A stretch of 64,000 nt of DNA from Atopobiaceae bacterium. Lineage in GTDB: Bacteria > Actinomycetota > Coriobacteriia > Coriobacteriales > Atopobiaceae. This document shows, in pieces, positions 1 through 7,325 of this stretch (position 1 is the first letter of the stretch; the number at the start of each line of letters is the position of its first letter). The position numbers and the translations under genes are program-made. Location of the stretch: positions 1-64,000 of the forward strand of contig CADFJN010000009.1 of assembly GCA_902834555.1 (NCBI GenBank), written 5' to 3'. The notes under the pieces were generated by a model. It did not search any database, was not told the DNA's origin, and saw nothing but the letters and a program-made list of their open reading frames with translations.

Positions 1-51
1 TGCTGGCCGCATAGAAATCTGCGATTCCGCTGTCCATTATATTGACAGGGC

Positions 52-744
52 TCAGAGCTGGGGAGGCCGGTCTCGGAGAAGGTGGTGCGGGAGGCCATGA
101 GGAGGCGCGGCCTCAGGCCCGTCTACCTGCGCCGCGGGAGGCGCTACAGCTCCTACGCCGGCGAGATAGACGACGCCCCGGCCAACCTCCCCCTGCGCGG
201 CGACGGCACCCACGACTTCTCCCCGGCGTCCCCGAACGCCCTGTGGGCGAGCGACATCACCGAGTTCAGGCTCCCGTGCGGCGCGAAGGTCTACCTGTCG
301 CCGGTCGTCGACCTGTTCGACTCCAGGCCGGTCGCGTGGGCCATCGGGGCCCGGCCCACGGCCGCGCTCGCGAACGAGTCCCTCTCCCGGGCGTGCGCCG
401 CGCTGCGGCCCGGGGAGGCCCCCGTCGTGCACACCGACCGCGGCTGCCACTACCGGTGGCCGGGGTGGAAGTCGATCTGCGGGGAGCACGGCCTCACCCG
501 CTCGATGTCCAGGAAGGGCAGGTGCGCGGACAACGCCGCGATGGAGGGGTTCTTCGGGAGGCTGAAGAACGAGTTCTTCCGCGGCAGGGACTGGTCCGGG
601 GTCCCGGTCGGCGAGTTCGTGCGGAGGCTCGACCGCTGGATGGGGTGGTACCGCTCCGGCAGGCTGAGGGAGTTCCGCGAGGGCGGCGCGGTCGTCTGGG
701 ATACCATAGACGGCAGGAGGGCGAGGCTCGGGCTGGCGGTGTAG
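52..744 (+). pseudogene. IS3-family transposase (orfB), 5'-truncated remnant
   Basis: This is the catalytic part of an IS3-type (IS150-like) transposase. Reading in frame from about position 52, the protein enters at the end of the HTH_21 region (SEKVVREAMRRRGL). It then runs into the rve integrase core: WASDITEF carries the first Asp, VVDLFDSR the flanking strand, HTDRGCHY the second Asp, and NAAMEGFFGRLKNEFF the Glu. An in-frame TGA at 43-45 and unrelated sequence before it show that the N-terminal part and orfA are absent. The DDE residues and C-terminus are intact, so the 3' end is preserved; the sequence after the stop to about 775 resembles a terminal inverted repeat. A GTG at 82 could start an ORF but is internal to the family. 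I infer a dead insertion-sequence end, next to a dense repeat cluster. Confidence 0.85.
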
Positions 745-805
745 CCGGTCCAAGAAAACGTCCGCACCCCCCAATCCCTTCCGTACCTTGCCGCTGCAGA
801 AATGC

Positions 806-836
806 GCTCTCCGGCGAGAAAAAGACGCCCGAGAGC
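806..836. repeat. GC-rich hairpin, diverged member of the CTCTCCGG hairpin family
   Basis: The arms GCTCTCCGGCG and CGCCCGAGAGC pair with one mismatch around an A-rich loop (AGAAAAAGA). The preceding CTGCAGAAATGC and the loop resemble the arrays at 28302-28454 and 32601-32753, so this looks like a degraded single unit of that family beside the IS remnant. Confidence 0.55.
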
Positions 837-931
837 CCCTTCTTGTACGCACTTGCTGCCAAAACGGCCCTTCGAGCGCCACCCCTGGCCCTGGCGCCGC
901 CGCACCCCGGATGGCCGCCGGCGCCGCTCCC

Positions 932-1050
932 CGGAGAAAAGCTCTTTTTTCTCTTAAACGGCCTACACGTTTGCCCAGTTGGCGAGAAGCGCGGTTCTCA
1001 AATACCGATAAAGAACGGCAGGAAGCGAGAGTATAAGAGGCGCAAGCTCC
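932..1050. repeat. Loop-conserved palindrome, family P2, degenerate copy a
   Basis: This imperfect palindrome begins GGAGAAAAGCTC and ends with a partly complementary GCAAGCTCC. The centre, read on the minus strand, is CGCCAACTGGGCAAACG. That matches the central motif (consensus YAACTGGGCAAAYGT) shared with copies at 1255, 11288, 11464, 11654, 20516 and 62621. The stem differs from most of the other copies. Confidence 0.55.
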
Positions 1051-1070
1051 CTTGTATGGGCCCCGCTACA

Positions 1071-1215
1071 CCAAAATCGGGACTTCTCGGTACTTTTTGG
1101 GGTTCCATCTTGTATTACCCCACGGATGTCATTTCACCACCTGCGCCTGCGCAAAATACTCGGGCCGACGTACCCGGCGACTCGCTGAAAAAGTACCGAG
1201 AAGTCCCGATTTTGG
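1071..1215. repeat. Long palindromic element, family P1, copy A
   Basis: A 145-bp element with perfect 28-bp inverted arms at 1071-1098 and 1188-1215 (outer end CCAAAATCGGGACTTCTCGG). The central part contains TATTACCCCA, GTCATTTC and CCTGCGCCTGCGCAAAA. The same ordered blocks occur in the elements at 20696-20839 and, inverted, at 37921-38061. Its arm sequence is unlike those two copies, yet the arms pair perfectly. No ORF is present. Confidence 0.8.
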
Positions 1216-1254
1216 CGCAGTGGCCCACCGCGTTCCCCGTCCCCATCCTCCGCT

Positions 1255-1335
1255 CTCAGCAGTTTCCGAGAGTCGGGCGCCGCGTTTGCCCATTGACGGG
1301 AATCGGTTTTAAGAAAAGGAGCCAATCTCCCCGAG
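1255..1335. repeat. Loop-conserved palindrome, family P2, degenerate copy b
   Basis: On the minus strand the centre reads CCGTCAATGGGCAAACGC, matching the P2 loop motif with one missing base. The flank TTTTAAGAAAAGGAGC matches one arm of the copy at 11464-11550, while the other arm has decayed. The sequence from the IS end to the crcB gene holds nothing except such repeats. Confidence 0.5.
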
Positions 1336-1406
1336 CCAACAGTATTGGCTCTGGTCTGAATCGGCGCGAGGCGGGCGCAACTAGTGCCTCAGCGCTGTTA
1401 GGCCCC

Positions 1407-1787
1407 CTACGCTGCCACCTGCTGGGCGAGAACCACCGCGCCCATGCCCAGGCCGGCGCTCAACATCACGTACACCACGGCCACCAGAGGCTCGCCACGC
1501 TGCACCAAGCCAACGCTTTCCAGCGCAAACGTCGAGAACGTGGTAAAGCCGCCGCACACACCCACCTTGAGGAAGAGGACGAGTCGCGAGTCAAGCTCGT
1601 GACCTGCGGCAACGGAGGCAACAATAAGCCCAATCACAAACGCGCCCACAATGTTGGTGAGCAGCGTCGCCAGCGGGAATCCGGCATCGCCCACGCTCTT
1701 GAACGGGGCAAGCGAGATGAGATAGCGTGCGAGAGACCCAAGGGCTCCCCCGGCGCAGACGGCAAGGCAATCGAGCAGCGCAGGCAT
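1407..1787 (-). CDS. crcB: Fluoride ion channel CrcB/Fluc
   Basis: A membrane channel that exports fluoride and protects enolase and pyrophosphatase from it. The 126-residue protein has the family length and four hydrophobic segments. The signature GGALGSLARY lies at residues 13-22, the pore Asn at 45 (LLTNIVGAF), and the GGFTTFSTF segment with the paired Phe residues at 79-87. The ATG at 1787 follows AAGGG at good spacing. A fluoride riboswitch lies directly upstream. Many Gram-positive bacteria carry two adjacent crcB genes that form heterodimers; only one is seen here, so this copy probably acts as a dual-topology homodimer. Confidence 0.95.
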   Translation of the reverse strand: MPALLDCLAVCAGGALGSLARYLISLAPFKSVGDAGFPLATLLTNIVGAFVIGLIVASVAAGHELDSRLVLFLKVGVCGGFTTFSTFALESVGLVQRGEPLVAVVYVMLSAGLGMGAVVLAQQVAA

Positions 1788-1802
1788 GGTTGCGACCCTT
1801 CA

Positions 1803-1826
1803 GATAAGACGGGCGGCGAACCGCCC
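1803..1826 (-). terminator. Expression-platform terminator of the fluoride riboswitch
   Basis: On the minus strand a GGGCGG-TTCG-CCGCCC hairpin (1811-1826) is followed by GTCTTATCT. It starts at the 3' edge of the fluoride aptamer and ends 15 nt before the crcB ATG, as expected for an on-switch that prevents termination when fluoride is bound. Confidence 0.75.
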
Positions 1827-1827
1827 A

Positions 1828-1892
1828 ACACAGAAGCCATCAGCACCATGCGGTTCGGCGAGCGCGCCCGCCGGGGAGGCCTCATTCCCCAG
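1828..1892 (-). promoter_or_regulatory. Fluoride riboswitch (crcB RNA motif)
   Basis: On the minus strand the leader shows GGGGAATGAGGCCTCCCC (1873-1890), a short spacer hairpin, then GCTGATGGCTTCTG (1831-1844). This is the arrangement of the fluoride aptamer, with pairing between ATGAGGCC and TGATGGCYTC forming the pseudoknotted core. It lies 41 nt or more ahead of the crcB start codon and runs directly into a terminator hairpin, which fits transcriptional control by fluoride. The identification rests on motif recognition, not on a covariance search. Confidence 0.85.
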
Positions 1893-2004
1893 CGGGCAGC
1901 GTAGCACAGCCGGCGCCCGCCTACTCGCGTGGCCACCCGTTCGCACGGCTTTCGCACCCCGACCCACCCGAGCCCCTCGTTACCAAGCGTTTACACAACG
2001 ACTC

Positions 2005-2034
2005 TTGCGACACGCTGGGCATCGGGCGTATAGT
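2005..2034 (+). promoter_or_regulatory. Promoter of the tryptophan ECF operon
   Basis: TTGCGA (2005-2010) and TATAGT (2029-2034) are separated by 18 bp. The predicted transcript would start near 2041 and include the leader peptide beginning at 2093. No other sigma-70-like pair is as good in the region. Confidence 0.6.
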
Positions 2035-2092
2035 TCCCGACAACAAGCACAAGCCGCCCACGCGGCCGGAAGTCACGAGAGGAGCGCCAGAG

Positions 2093-2173
2093 ATGAACCG
2101 CATCGCCACTAACGTCGCACGTACGTCCATGAACTGGTGGTGGCGCGATTCGCAAGCGGTCGGTCGATCGTGA
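2093..2173 (+). CDS. Trp-rich leader peptide (attenuation peptide)
   Basis: A 26-codon ORF with a good Shine-Dalgarno (GAGGAGCGCCAG before the ATG). Codons 13-18 read Met-Asn-Trp-Trp-Trp-Arg, so three TGG codons stand in a row at 2135-2143. Actinobacterial trp-operon leader peptides (Streptomyces, Corynebacterium) carry a similar Asn-Trp-Trp-Trp block. The third Trp codon lies inside one arm of a hairpin (2141-2148 with 2179-2186), and a strong terminator follows at 2201-2236. The expected action is that ribosomes stall at the Trp codons when charged tRNA-Trp is scarce, break the first hairpin and favour readthrough into the transporter genes. A shorter start at codon 13 is possible but lacks a ribosome site. 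Confidence 0.85.
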   Translation: MNRIATNVARTSMNWWWRDSQAVGRS

Positions 2174-2186
2174 GTCTCTCGCGCCA
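2141..2186 (+). promoter_or_regulatory. Attenuator 1:2 hairpin containing a Trp codon
   Basis: TGGCGCGA (2141-2148, beginning with the last Trp codon) pairs perfectly with TCGCGCCA (2179-2186), spanning the leader stop codon. A second possible pairing joins ATTCGC (2148-2153) with GCGAAT (2194-2199). The 2:3 antiterminator pairing I can find is weak, for example GAGTCT (2172-2177) with GGGCTC (2205-2210) including G-U pairs, so the exact mechanism remains inferred. Confidence 0.6.
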
Positions 2187-2200
2187 TAATTTCGCGAATT

Positions 2201-2236
2201 AAGAGGGCTCCCGGTTTGACCGGGGGCCCTCTTTCT
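2201..2236 (+). terminator. Intrinsic terminator (tryptophan attenuator)
   Basis: A 15-bp stem runs from AAGAGGGCTCCCGGT (2201-2215) across a three-base loop to ACCGGGGGCCCTCTT (2219-2233), with one G-U pair, followed by TTCTT. It stands between the leader peptide and the first transporter gene, so by default it would stop transcription of the whole operon. Confidence 0.9.
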
Positions 2237-2304
2237 TGTGCAAACACGCCCTATAAGCGATCTCAACCCACACACAGCGTCATCCAATTAGAAAGGAACC
2301 AACC

Positions 2305-2877
2305 ATGTCTGAGAACACCAACACGCAGCAGGCCCGCACCGTCACCTCCGAGGATCATGGAAAGCTCGACGTTCGCGCGTTGGTGCTTCTTGCCGTGCTT
2401 CTCGCCGCCGGCTTCATCCTCAACTTCACCGTGGGGAAGGCAATCTCCAGCATCTCCGGCGGCATGATTAGCCCCGAGTTCATCATCTCGGCGTTCTGCC
2501 TCACCATCCTGGTCATTCGCCCCAACGTCCCGCAGGCGCTGGTCATTGGCCTCATCTCCGCGGCCGTGATTCAGATCACCACCACCTCGCCCTTTGTTGA
2601 CTTTGCCGCCGAGGGCGTGGCCGCCATGCTCATGGCGATCATCGTAAGCGCCGGCATGCGCGGTGGCGCCAAGAAGGTCATCCCCGCCATCGGTACCTTT
2701 GTCACCACCGTGGTCTCCGGCGTCATCTTCATGATCATCCGCATCGCAATGCTTGGCGCCGCCCTAGAGCACGTCGCCGCTATGCTCCCCGTTGTCTTCG
2801 CGACCGCCATCTTCAACGCCATTCTCGTCCAGGCGCTCTACATCCCCGTGTGCAAGGCCCTCAAGGTCAACGGCTAA
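2305..2877 (+). CDS. TrpP-like ECF transporter S component, first copy
   Basis: A 190-residue integral membrane protein with a polar N-terminus (about 25 residues) and five to six hydrophobic segments. It has the size and look of an energy-coupling-factor S component, which binds the substrate and docks on the EcfT/EcfA module. The alanine-rich first helix (LVLLAVLLAAGFILN) and the loop leading to NVPQALVIGLISA resemble the TrpP tryptophan-uptake family. The Trp-codon attenuator directly upstream supports tryptophan as substrate. The RBS GAAAGGAAC precedes the ATG at 2305. It is a paralog of the next gene: both share the N-terminal pattern, including ART.N/S near the start and an identical AVLLAAGFILN stretch. 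The substrate is inferred from context. Confidence 0.8.
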   Translation: MSENTNTQQARTVTSEDHGKLDVRALVLLAVLLAAGFILNFTVGKAISSISGGMISPEFIISAFCLTILVIRPNVPQALVIGLISAAVIQITTTSPFVDFAAEGVAAMLMAIIVSAGMRGGAKKVIPAIGTFVTTVVSGVIFMIIRIAMLGAALEHVAAMLPVVFATAIFNAILVQALYIPVCKALKVNG

Positions 2878-2931
2878 CCGCCCGTCCGCAACCGTAGCCC
2901 TCACGAGCAGCGCAATCGAAAGGAACCCACC

Positions 2932-3492
2932 ATGTCCGAGCAGAACGCAACCAAGGCACGCACCGTCAACACCACCGAGCACTCCAGCAAGGCCGACGTC
3001 TCCTCCCTCGTGCTTCTCGCCGTCCTTCTCGCCGCAGGCTTCATCCTCAACATGACCGTAGGCAACGCTCTTGCCATCGTGGGCAGCATCAAGCCGCAGT
3101 TCATCATTGCCTCCTACGCGCTGGCGATCATACTCTCCAACGCCGGCTTTGGCCAGGCGGCCATCTTTGGCCTGGTCTCCGCCGCCGTCATCCAGCTCAC
3201 CACTTCCATCCCCGGCCTCAACTTTGCAACCGAGCTCGTCGCCGCGCTGGTGATGGCCGCCCTTATCCGCCGTCCCCTCAAGGTTGGTGGACGTGACGTC
3301 ACCCCGCTCGTTGCGACCTTTGCGACCACGCTCGTCTCCGGCGCGCTCTTTGCCGTGGCCGGCACGCTCATCATGGGCGCGGCCCTTGGCACCGTGGTTG
3401 TGAAGATCCCCCTCGTCCTGGGCACCGCAGTCTTCAACGCCGTCGTGGTCCAGGCCCTCTACTTCCCCCTCAAGAAGGTCCTCAAGAAGTAA
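2932..3492 (+). CDS. TrpP-like ECF transporter S component, second copy
   Basis: A 186-residue membrane protein paralogous to the preceding gene: same length, same first helix LVLLAVLLAAGFILN, and the same ending with VQALYFPLKK versus VQALYIPVCK. The gene starts 54 bp after its neighbour with RBS GAAAGGAAC. The two proteins differ strongly in their central helices, so they are not a recent duplication and may differ in substrate, for example tryptophan versus an indole-like or other aromatic compound. Both would share the single EcfA/EcfT module encoded just downstream. The substrate is inferred from the leader peptide upstream. Confidence 0.8.
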   Translation: MSEQNATKARTVNTTEHSSKADVSSLVLLAVLLAAGFILNMTVGNALAIVGSIKPQFIIASYALAIILSNAGFGQAAIFGLVSAAVIQLTTSIPGLNFATELVAALVMAALIRRPLKVGGRDVTPLVATFATTLVSGALFAVAGTLIMGAALGTVVVKIPLVLGTAVFNAVVVQALYFPLKKVLKK

Positions 3493-3517
3493 GTTCGACT
3501 ACGATAGTGAACCGCAC

Positions 3518-3548
3518 GTGAGACAAAGGGACAGTCCCTTTGTCTCAC
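3518..3548. repeat. GAGACAAAGGGAC palindrome, family P4
   Basis: A perfect 31-nt palindrome, arms GTGAGACAAAGGGAC and GTCCCTTTGTCTCAC. A second copy lies at 3591-3621 and a pair at 22808-22877. It is REP-like, lies within the transporter operon between the second S component and the ATPase gene, and could pause or process the transcript. Confidence 0.9.
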
Positions 3549-3590
3549 GCATAAGGCGGGGATTCACCTTGCCTCCACTCCAGCATTGAC

Positions 3591-3621
3591 ATGAGACAAA
3601 GGGACTGTCCCTCTGTCTCAC
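3591..3621. repeat. GAGACAAAGGGAC palindrome, family P4, second copy
   Basis: Same palindrome as at 3518-3548 with one mismatch in the right arm (CCTCTGTCTCAC). It ends 11 nt before the ecfA start codon, so the hairpin could influence ribosome access. An ATG inside the element opens a 14-codon in-frame extension of ecfA that I regard as spurious. Confidence 0.9.
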
Positions 3622-3632
3622 GAAAGGTTCTT

Positions 3633-5453
3633 ATGACCGCACGGGAAGAAAGGCCCATCATCGAGATGAGCCACGTCACGTTCTCCTACGACGCACCAGC
3701 CGAGGGAGGCGCCGAGAACAACGAGGACGCCGCGCTGCGCGACGTGACGCTGAGCATTGGCGCGGGCGAGTTCGTGGGCGTGATTGGACCCTCGGGCGCC
3801 GGCAAGTCCACCCTTGCCTCCGTGATGTCGGGCGCCATCCCCCACCACTACCGCGGTGCCCTCTACGGCGCCACGCTGGTCGACGGACACGACACCTGCG
3901 ACGTGACGCTCACCGACATCTCGCAGGTAGTGGGCAGCGTCCTGCAGGACATCGACACCCAAATGGTGGCCTCGGTGGTCGAGGACGAGATGCTCTTTGG
4001 CCTTGAGAACTTCGGCGTCCCCCACGACCAGATCGAGGAGCGCATTGCGCAGACGCTCGAGACCGTGGGCATCTCCAACTTGCGCGAACGCGAGATAGCC
4101 ACGCTCTCGGGCGGCCAGAAGCAGAAGGTGGCCATCGCCGCCATTCTCGCCATGCGCCCGCGCGTCCTGGTGCTCGACGAGCCCACGGCCGCGCTTGACC
4201 CCGCGTCATCGACCCTTGTCTTTGACACGCTGCGCAAGGTGCGCGAGGAGGGCGTCACCGTGGTGGTCATCGAGCAGAAGGTGGCGCTGCTCTCGGAGTA
4301 CTGCGACCGCATCCTGGTGATGAGCAAGGGGTCGCTGGTGCTGGACGGCACGCCGCGCGAGGTCTTCTCGCACGGCGACGAGCTGCGGCGCATTGGCGTC
4401 GACAGTCCGCGCGTGGCGCGCGTGTACAACTCGCTTGCCAAGGGCGGCCTGGTTTCCGGTGCACCGTGCCTCACCGTGCCCGAGGCGGCGGAGGTCATAT
4501 CCGACCTGGTGCAGCCCGCGTCCAAGACGAGCTGCCACGTGGCAGGCGCCGAGGAGGAAGTGCGCGAGAAGGGCTTCCGCGCCGGCTCCAAGCACGTGGC
4601 CGCACCGCGCCCGCACGCCGAGGGCGCCGACCCCGTGGTGAGCCTTGAGGACGTGTGCTTTGCCTACCCGGGCGGAACGGCTTCCGTTGACCACCTGGAC
4701 ATGCGGGTGTACCCCGGCGAGGTCGTGGGCATTGTGGGCCAGAACGGCGCGGGCAAAACCACGCTCACAAAGCTGCTCAACGGCCTTCTGCGCCCGGCGT
4801 CGGGCACCGTGCGGATGGCTGGCCTCGACACGCACGAGGTTCCCACCAGCGCGATTGCCGCGCACTGCGCGACCCTCTTCCAAAACCCGGACTACCAGCT
4901 GTGCAAGGACACCGTGCTCGAAGAGGTCGCCTTTGGCCTCACGCTGCAGGGCGTGGACGAGAAGGAGGCGCGCGAGCGCGCGAGCGCGGTTATCGAGCAC
5001 TTTGGGCTGCCTGCAGACGAGGCGCCCTTCTCGCTCTCGCGCGGCCAACGGCAAATGGTGGCGCTGGCATCCGTGGTGGTGATGGAGCCGGAAGTGGTGC
5101 TTCTCGACGAGCCCACGAGCGGCCTTGACTACCGCGAGTGCATGACCGTGATGGACACGGTTAGCAAGATGGCCGAGCGTGGCTGCGCCGTGATCATGGT
5201 CTGCCACGACATGGAGGTTGTCTCGGACTTTGCCGAGAGGATCGTGGTCATGGCAAACGGGCGAATCCTCGACCGCGGCGGCACGCTCGAGATGTTCTCC
5301 AACGCCAAGCTCATGCGGGAGGCAAGCGTGAGGGCGCCGCAGGTCATCGAGCTTTCCGAGGTTCTCGCACGCGATCTTTCGCCCGAATTTGCCGGAATCA
5401 GCCAGGTATCTGGCATAGTCGACCTTACCGAGGAGATGGTTCGCCGTGGTTAA
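3633..5453 (+). CDS. ecfA: ECF transporter ATPase, two fused ABC domains
   Basis: The energizing subunit of the ECF transporter, with EcfA and EcfA' joined in one 606-residue chain. Domain 1 has Walker A GPSGAGKST (52-60), LSGGQ (158-162) and VLVLDEPTAALDP (178-190). Domain 2 has Walker A GQNGAGKTT (369-377), LSRGQ (468-472, an Arg replacing the usual Gly) and VVLLDEPTSGLD (488-499). A roughly 70-residue linker (about 265-335) separates them. I chose the ATG at 3633, after GAAAGG, because the upstream in-frame ATG lies inside a palindromic repeat. The stop overlaps the EcfT start by 8 nt. Together with the two S components this forms a dedicated (group I) transporter. Confidence 0.9.
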   Translation: MTAREERPIIEMSHVTFSYDAPAEGGAENNEDAALRDVTLSIGAGEFVGVIGPSGAGKSTLASVMSGAIPHHYRGALYGATLVDGHDTCDVTLTDISQVVGSVLQDIDTQMVASVVEDEMLFGLENFGVPHDQIEERIAQTLETVGISNLREREIATLSGGQKQKVAIAAILAMRPRVLVLDEPTAALDPASSTLVFDTLRKVREEGVTVVVIEQKVALLSEYCDRILVMSKGSLVLDGTPREVFSHGDELRRIGVDSPRVARVYNSLAKGGLVSGAPCLTVPEAAEVISDLVQPASKTSCHVAGAEEEVREKGFRAGSKHVAAPRPHAEGADPVVSLEDVCFAYPGGTASVDHLDMRVYPGEVVGIVGQNGAGKTTLTKLLNGLLRPASGTVRMAGLDTHEVPTSAIAAHCATLFQNPDYQLCKDTVLEEVAFGLTLQGVDEKEARERASAVIEHFGLPADEAPFSLSRGQRQMVALASVVVMEPEVVLLDEPTSGLDYRECMTVMDTVSKMAERGCAVIMVCHDMEVVSDFAERIVVMANGRILDRGGTLEMFSNAKLMREASVRAPQVIELSEVLARDLSPEFAGISQVSGIVDLTEEMVRRG

Positions 5454-6192
5454 CGTGATCGACTACGTGCCGGGAGACACCCTGCTGCATCGGCTGAACC
5501 CCGTGACCAAGCTGGGCATTGCCGCGGCAATCATCATCTCGATCTTCCTGGCAGACACCTATCCCATGCTGCTGGGGCTTCTCGTCCTCACCTTTGCGCT
5601 GGGTGCCTACGCGCATGCTACGTCCAAGCTGGTCTCGCTGCTCAAGCTGCTTGTGCCGCTGGCTGTGGTAATGCTTCTGCTGCAGACAGCGTTTGTGCGC
5701 GGCGGCGCGCCCGTGTTTGCATGGATGACCACGGAGGGCCTGGTCACGGGTAGCAAGGCGTGCCTGCGCCTTTTGGGCGTGGCGCTGCCGCTCATCCTCA
5801 TGCTGAGCGTGACCAAGCTCAACGACCTGGCAAACGCCTGCGTCGAGGTGCTACACATCCCGTATCGCTATGCGTTCACGTTCACCACGGCGCTGCGATT
5901 TGTGCCCGTGTTTAGCCAGGAGATGAACGCGATCATGGAGGCGCAGACCGCGCGTGGCGTTGAGTATGACACCAAGAACCCCATCCGCAAGCTGCAGCTC
6001 GTGCTGCCGCTGTGCGTGCCGCTGCTGGTGAGCTCGGTGGGAAAGACCGACGCGACGGCGCTTGCCGCCGAGCAGCGCGGCTTCTACCTGCGCACGCGCG
6101 AGAGCAGCTACAAGCGCTACCCCATGGTGGGTCGCGACGTGGTGGTGCTGGTTGCGTGCGCCGCGCTGGTGGTTGCCGGCGCGCTGCTGTAG
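5446..6192 (+). CDS. ecfT: ECF transporter transmembrane coupling protein EcfT
   Basis: A 248-residue membrane scaffold that links S components to the ATPase. About five hydrophobic segments are visible (roughly residues 24-60, 66-84, 105-122, 230-248 and one weaker). The cytoplasmic coupling helices carry the two expected Ala/Gln-Arg-Gly motifs, TARG (168-171) and EQRG (209-212). The start is GTG at 5446, overlapping the end of ecfA, with GAGGAG upstream. It is the last gene of the operon and is followed by a strong bidirectional terminator. Confidence 0.92.
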   Translation: MVNVIDYVPGDTLLHRLNPVTKLGIAAAIIISIFLADTYPMLLGLLVLTFALGAYAHATSKLVSLLKLLVPLAVVMLLLQTAFVRGGAPVFAWMTTEGLVTGSKACLRLLGVALPLILMLSVTKLNDLANACVEVLHIPYRYAFTFTTALRFVPVFSQEMNAIMEAQTARGVEYDTKNPIRKLQLVLPLCVPLLVSSVGKTDATALAAEQRGFYLRTRESSYKRYPMVGRDVVVLVACAALVVAGALL

Positions 6193-6234
6193 TGGGGCGC
6201 AGGGCGGCGGCAGGCACGTTATTGCAGCTACATC

Positions 6235-6271
6235 AACCCCCTCGGGCGCTTTCATCTCGCCCGAGGGGGTT
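6235..6271. terminator. Bidirectional intrinsic terminator between ecfT and the lactate dehydrogenase gene
   Basis: A perfect 14-bp stem, AACCCCCTCGGGCG (6235-6248) with CGCCCGAGGGGGTT (6258-6271), with T- and A-runs at either end. It serves the convergent ecfT and ldh transcripts. Confidence 0.9.
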
Positions 6272-6305
6272 TCTCTGCACCAATGAAAGGAACTGCCGAG
6301 AGGCC

Positions 6306-7253
6306 CTAGAGCTTCTCGTCCAGGCCGTGGAGCATGTCGGCAGACTTCCTCAGCGCCTCAAGCTCGTCTGGGAGAAGGTCGATCTCCACGATCTCCTTGG
6401 CGCCGGTGCTGTCGACAATGGTTGGCACCGAGATAAACGTGTCGCGAATGCCGTACTGCCCGTCGAGGTACACCGAGACCGGCATGATGCGGTTCTCGTC
6501 GAAGAGAATCGACTTGGCTATGGACGCGGTGCTCGACGCGATGCCGTAGCAGGTGTTTCCCTTGCGGCTAAAGATGTCCCAGCCGGCCTGCACCGTGCGT
6601 TTGCGCAGCTCGTCACGGGTGACGCCGCGCGTGCGCGAGGCGTTGTCGCGCAGAACGTCATCCACGCGCTTGCCTCCGATGGTCGCACTGTTCCACGAGA
6701 CAATCTCCGAATCACCGTGCTCGCCCAGCACGTAGGCCTCGACACTGTTGGACGCCAAGTCGTACATGTCCGACAGCGCGCGGCACAGTCGCGCGGAGTC
6801 GAGGAAGGTACCAGAGCCAATGACGCGCTCGTGCGGCAGGCCAGAGACTTTCCAGGTGTAGTAGCTCATCACGTCGACAGGATTCGACACCACAAGGAAG
6901 ATGCCGTCAAAGCCCGATGCCATGACCTGCTCGACCACTGAGCGCACCACGCCCAGGCTGGGCTTGAGCATCTCGAGGCGGTCGTTGGAGTCCTTGGGCA
7001 TGGGTGCCGCCGCGGTGACAATGACAATGTCTGCGTCTGCGCACTCGCTGTAGTCGCCGGCGTGCACGTTGACGTTGCGGTTCATGAAGAAGACCGAGTC
7101 GCGCATGTCGAGCGCCTCGCCCACCGCGTGCTCGTGGTTCACGTCGATGAGGCACACGTCACCGCAAAGCCCCTGGTTGATGATGCTGAACGCGGTGGTA
7201 GACCCCACCTTGCCAGCGCCTACGATAACAACTTTGGTGTCCTTGAAGCTCAT
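6306..7253 (-). CDS. ldh: L-lactate dehydrogenase family protein
   Basis: A 315-residue NAD-dependent 2-hydroxyacid dehydrogenase that would reduce pyruvate to lactate at the end of fermentation. It has the Rossmann motif VGAGKVGS near the N-terminus, the Asp of LIDVN, VSNPVDVM, the active-site GEHGDSE with the catalytic His, and GSGTFLDSARL around the substrate Arg. The substrate loop reads AAAPMPKDSNDR instead of the usual Gln-Lys-Pro-Gly-Glu-Thr-Arg, so a related hydroxyacid such as a branched-chain one is possible. The ATG at 7253 follows AAAGGGG; a longer reading upstream has no ribosome site. Confidence 0.85.
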   Translation of the reverse strand: MSFKDTKVVIVGAGKVGSTTAFSIINQGLCGDVCLIDVNHEHAVGEALDMRDSVFFMNRNVNVHAGDYSECADADIVIVTAAAPMPKDSNDRLEMLKPSLGVVRSVVEQVMASGFDGIFLVVSNPVDVMSYYTWKVSGLPHERVIGSGTFLDSARLCRALSDMYDLASNSVEAYVLGEHGDSEIVSWNSATIGGKRVDDVLRDNASRTRGVTRDELRKRTVQAGWDIFSRKGNTCYGIASSTASIAKSILFDENRIMPVSVYLDGQYGIRDTFISVPTIVDSTGAKEIVEIDLLPDELEALRKSADMLHGLDEKL

Positions 7254-7325
7254 GTGGTTCCCCTTTCTGACTCGCGGACGCTTGGGCTGCCGGGCAATGC
7301 CAGGGGCCAGCGCCACGCGACGAGC

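Noticed and set aside
42..1904. A 620-codon open frame on the plus strand
   Set aside because: It crosses the IS remnant in the wrong frame, several palindromic repeats and crcB antisense; the protein is low-complexity Arg/Gly/Ala. High GC lengthens non-coding frames.
3591..3632. Upstream start for ecfA adding 14 residues
   Set aside because: The extra codons lie in a palindromic repeat that also occurs elsewhere; the ATG at 3633 has its own ribosome site.
4206..5207. A 333-codon minus-strand frame
   Set aside because: His-rich mirror of the EcfA coding strand; no ribosome site or family motif.
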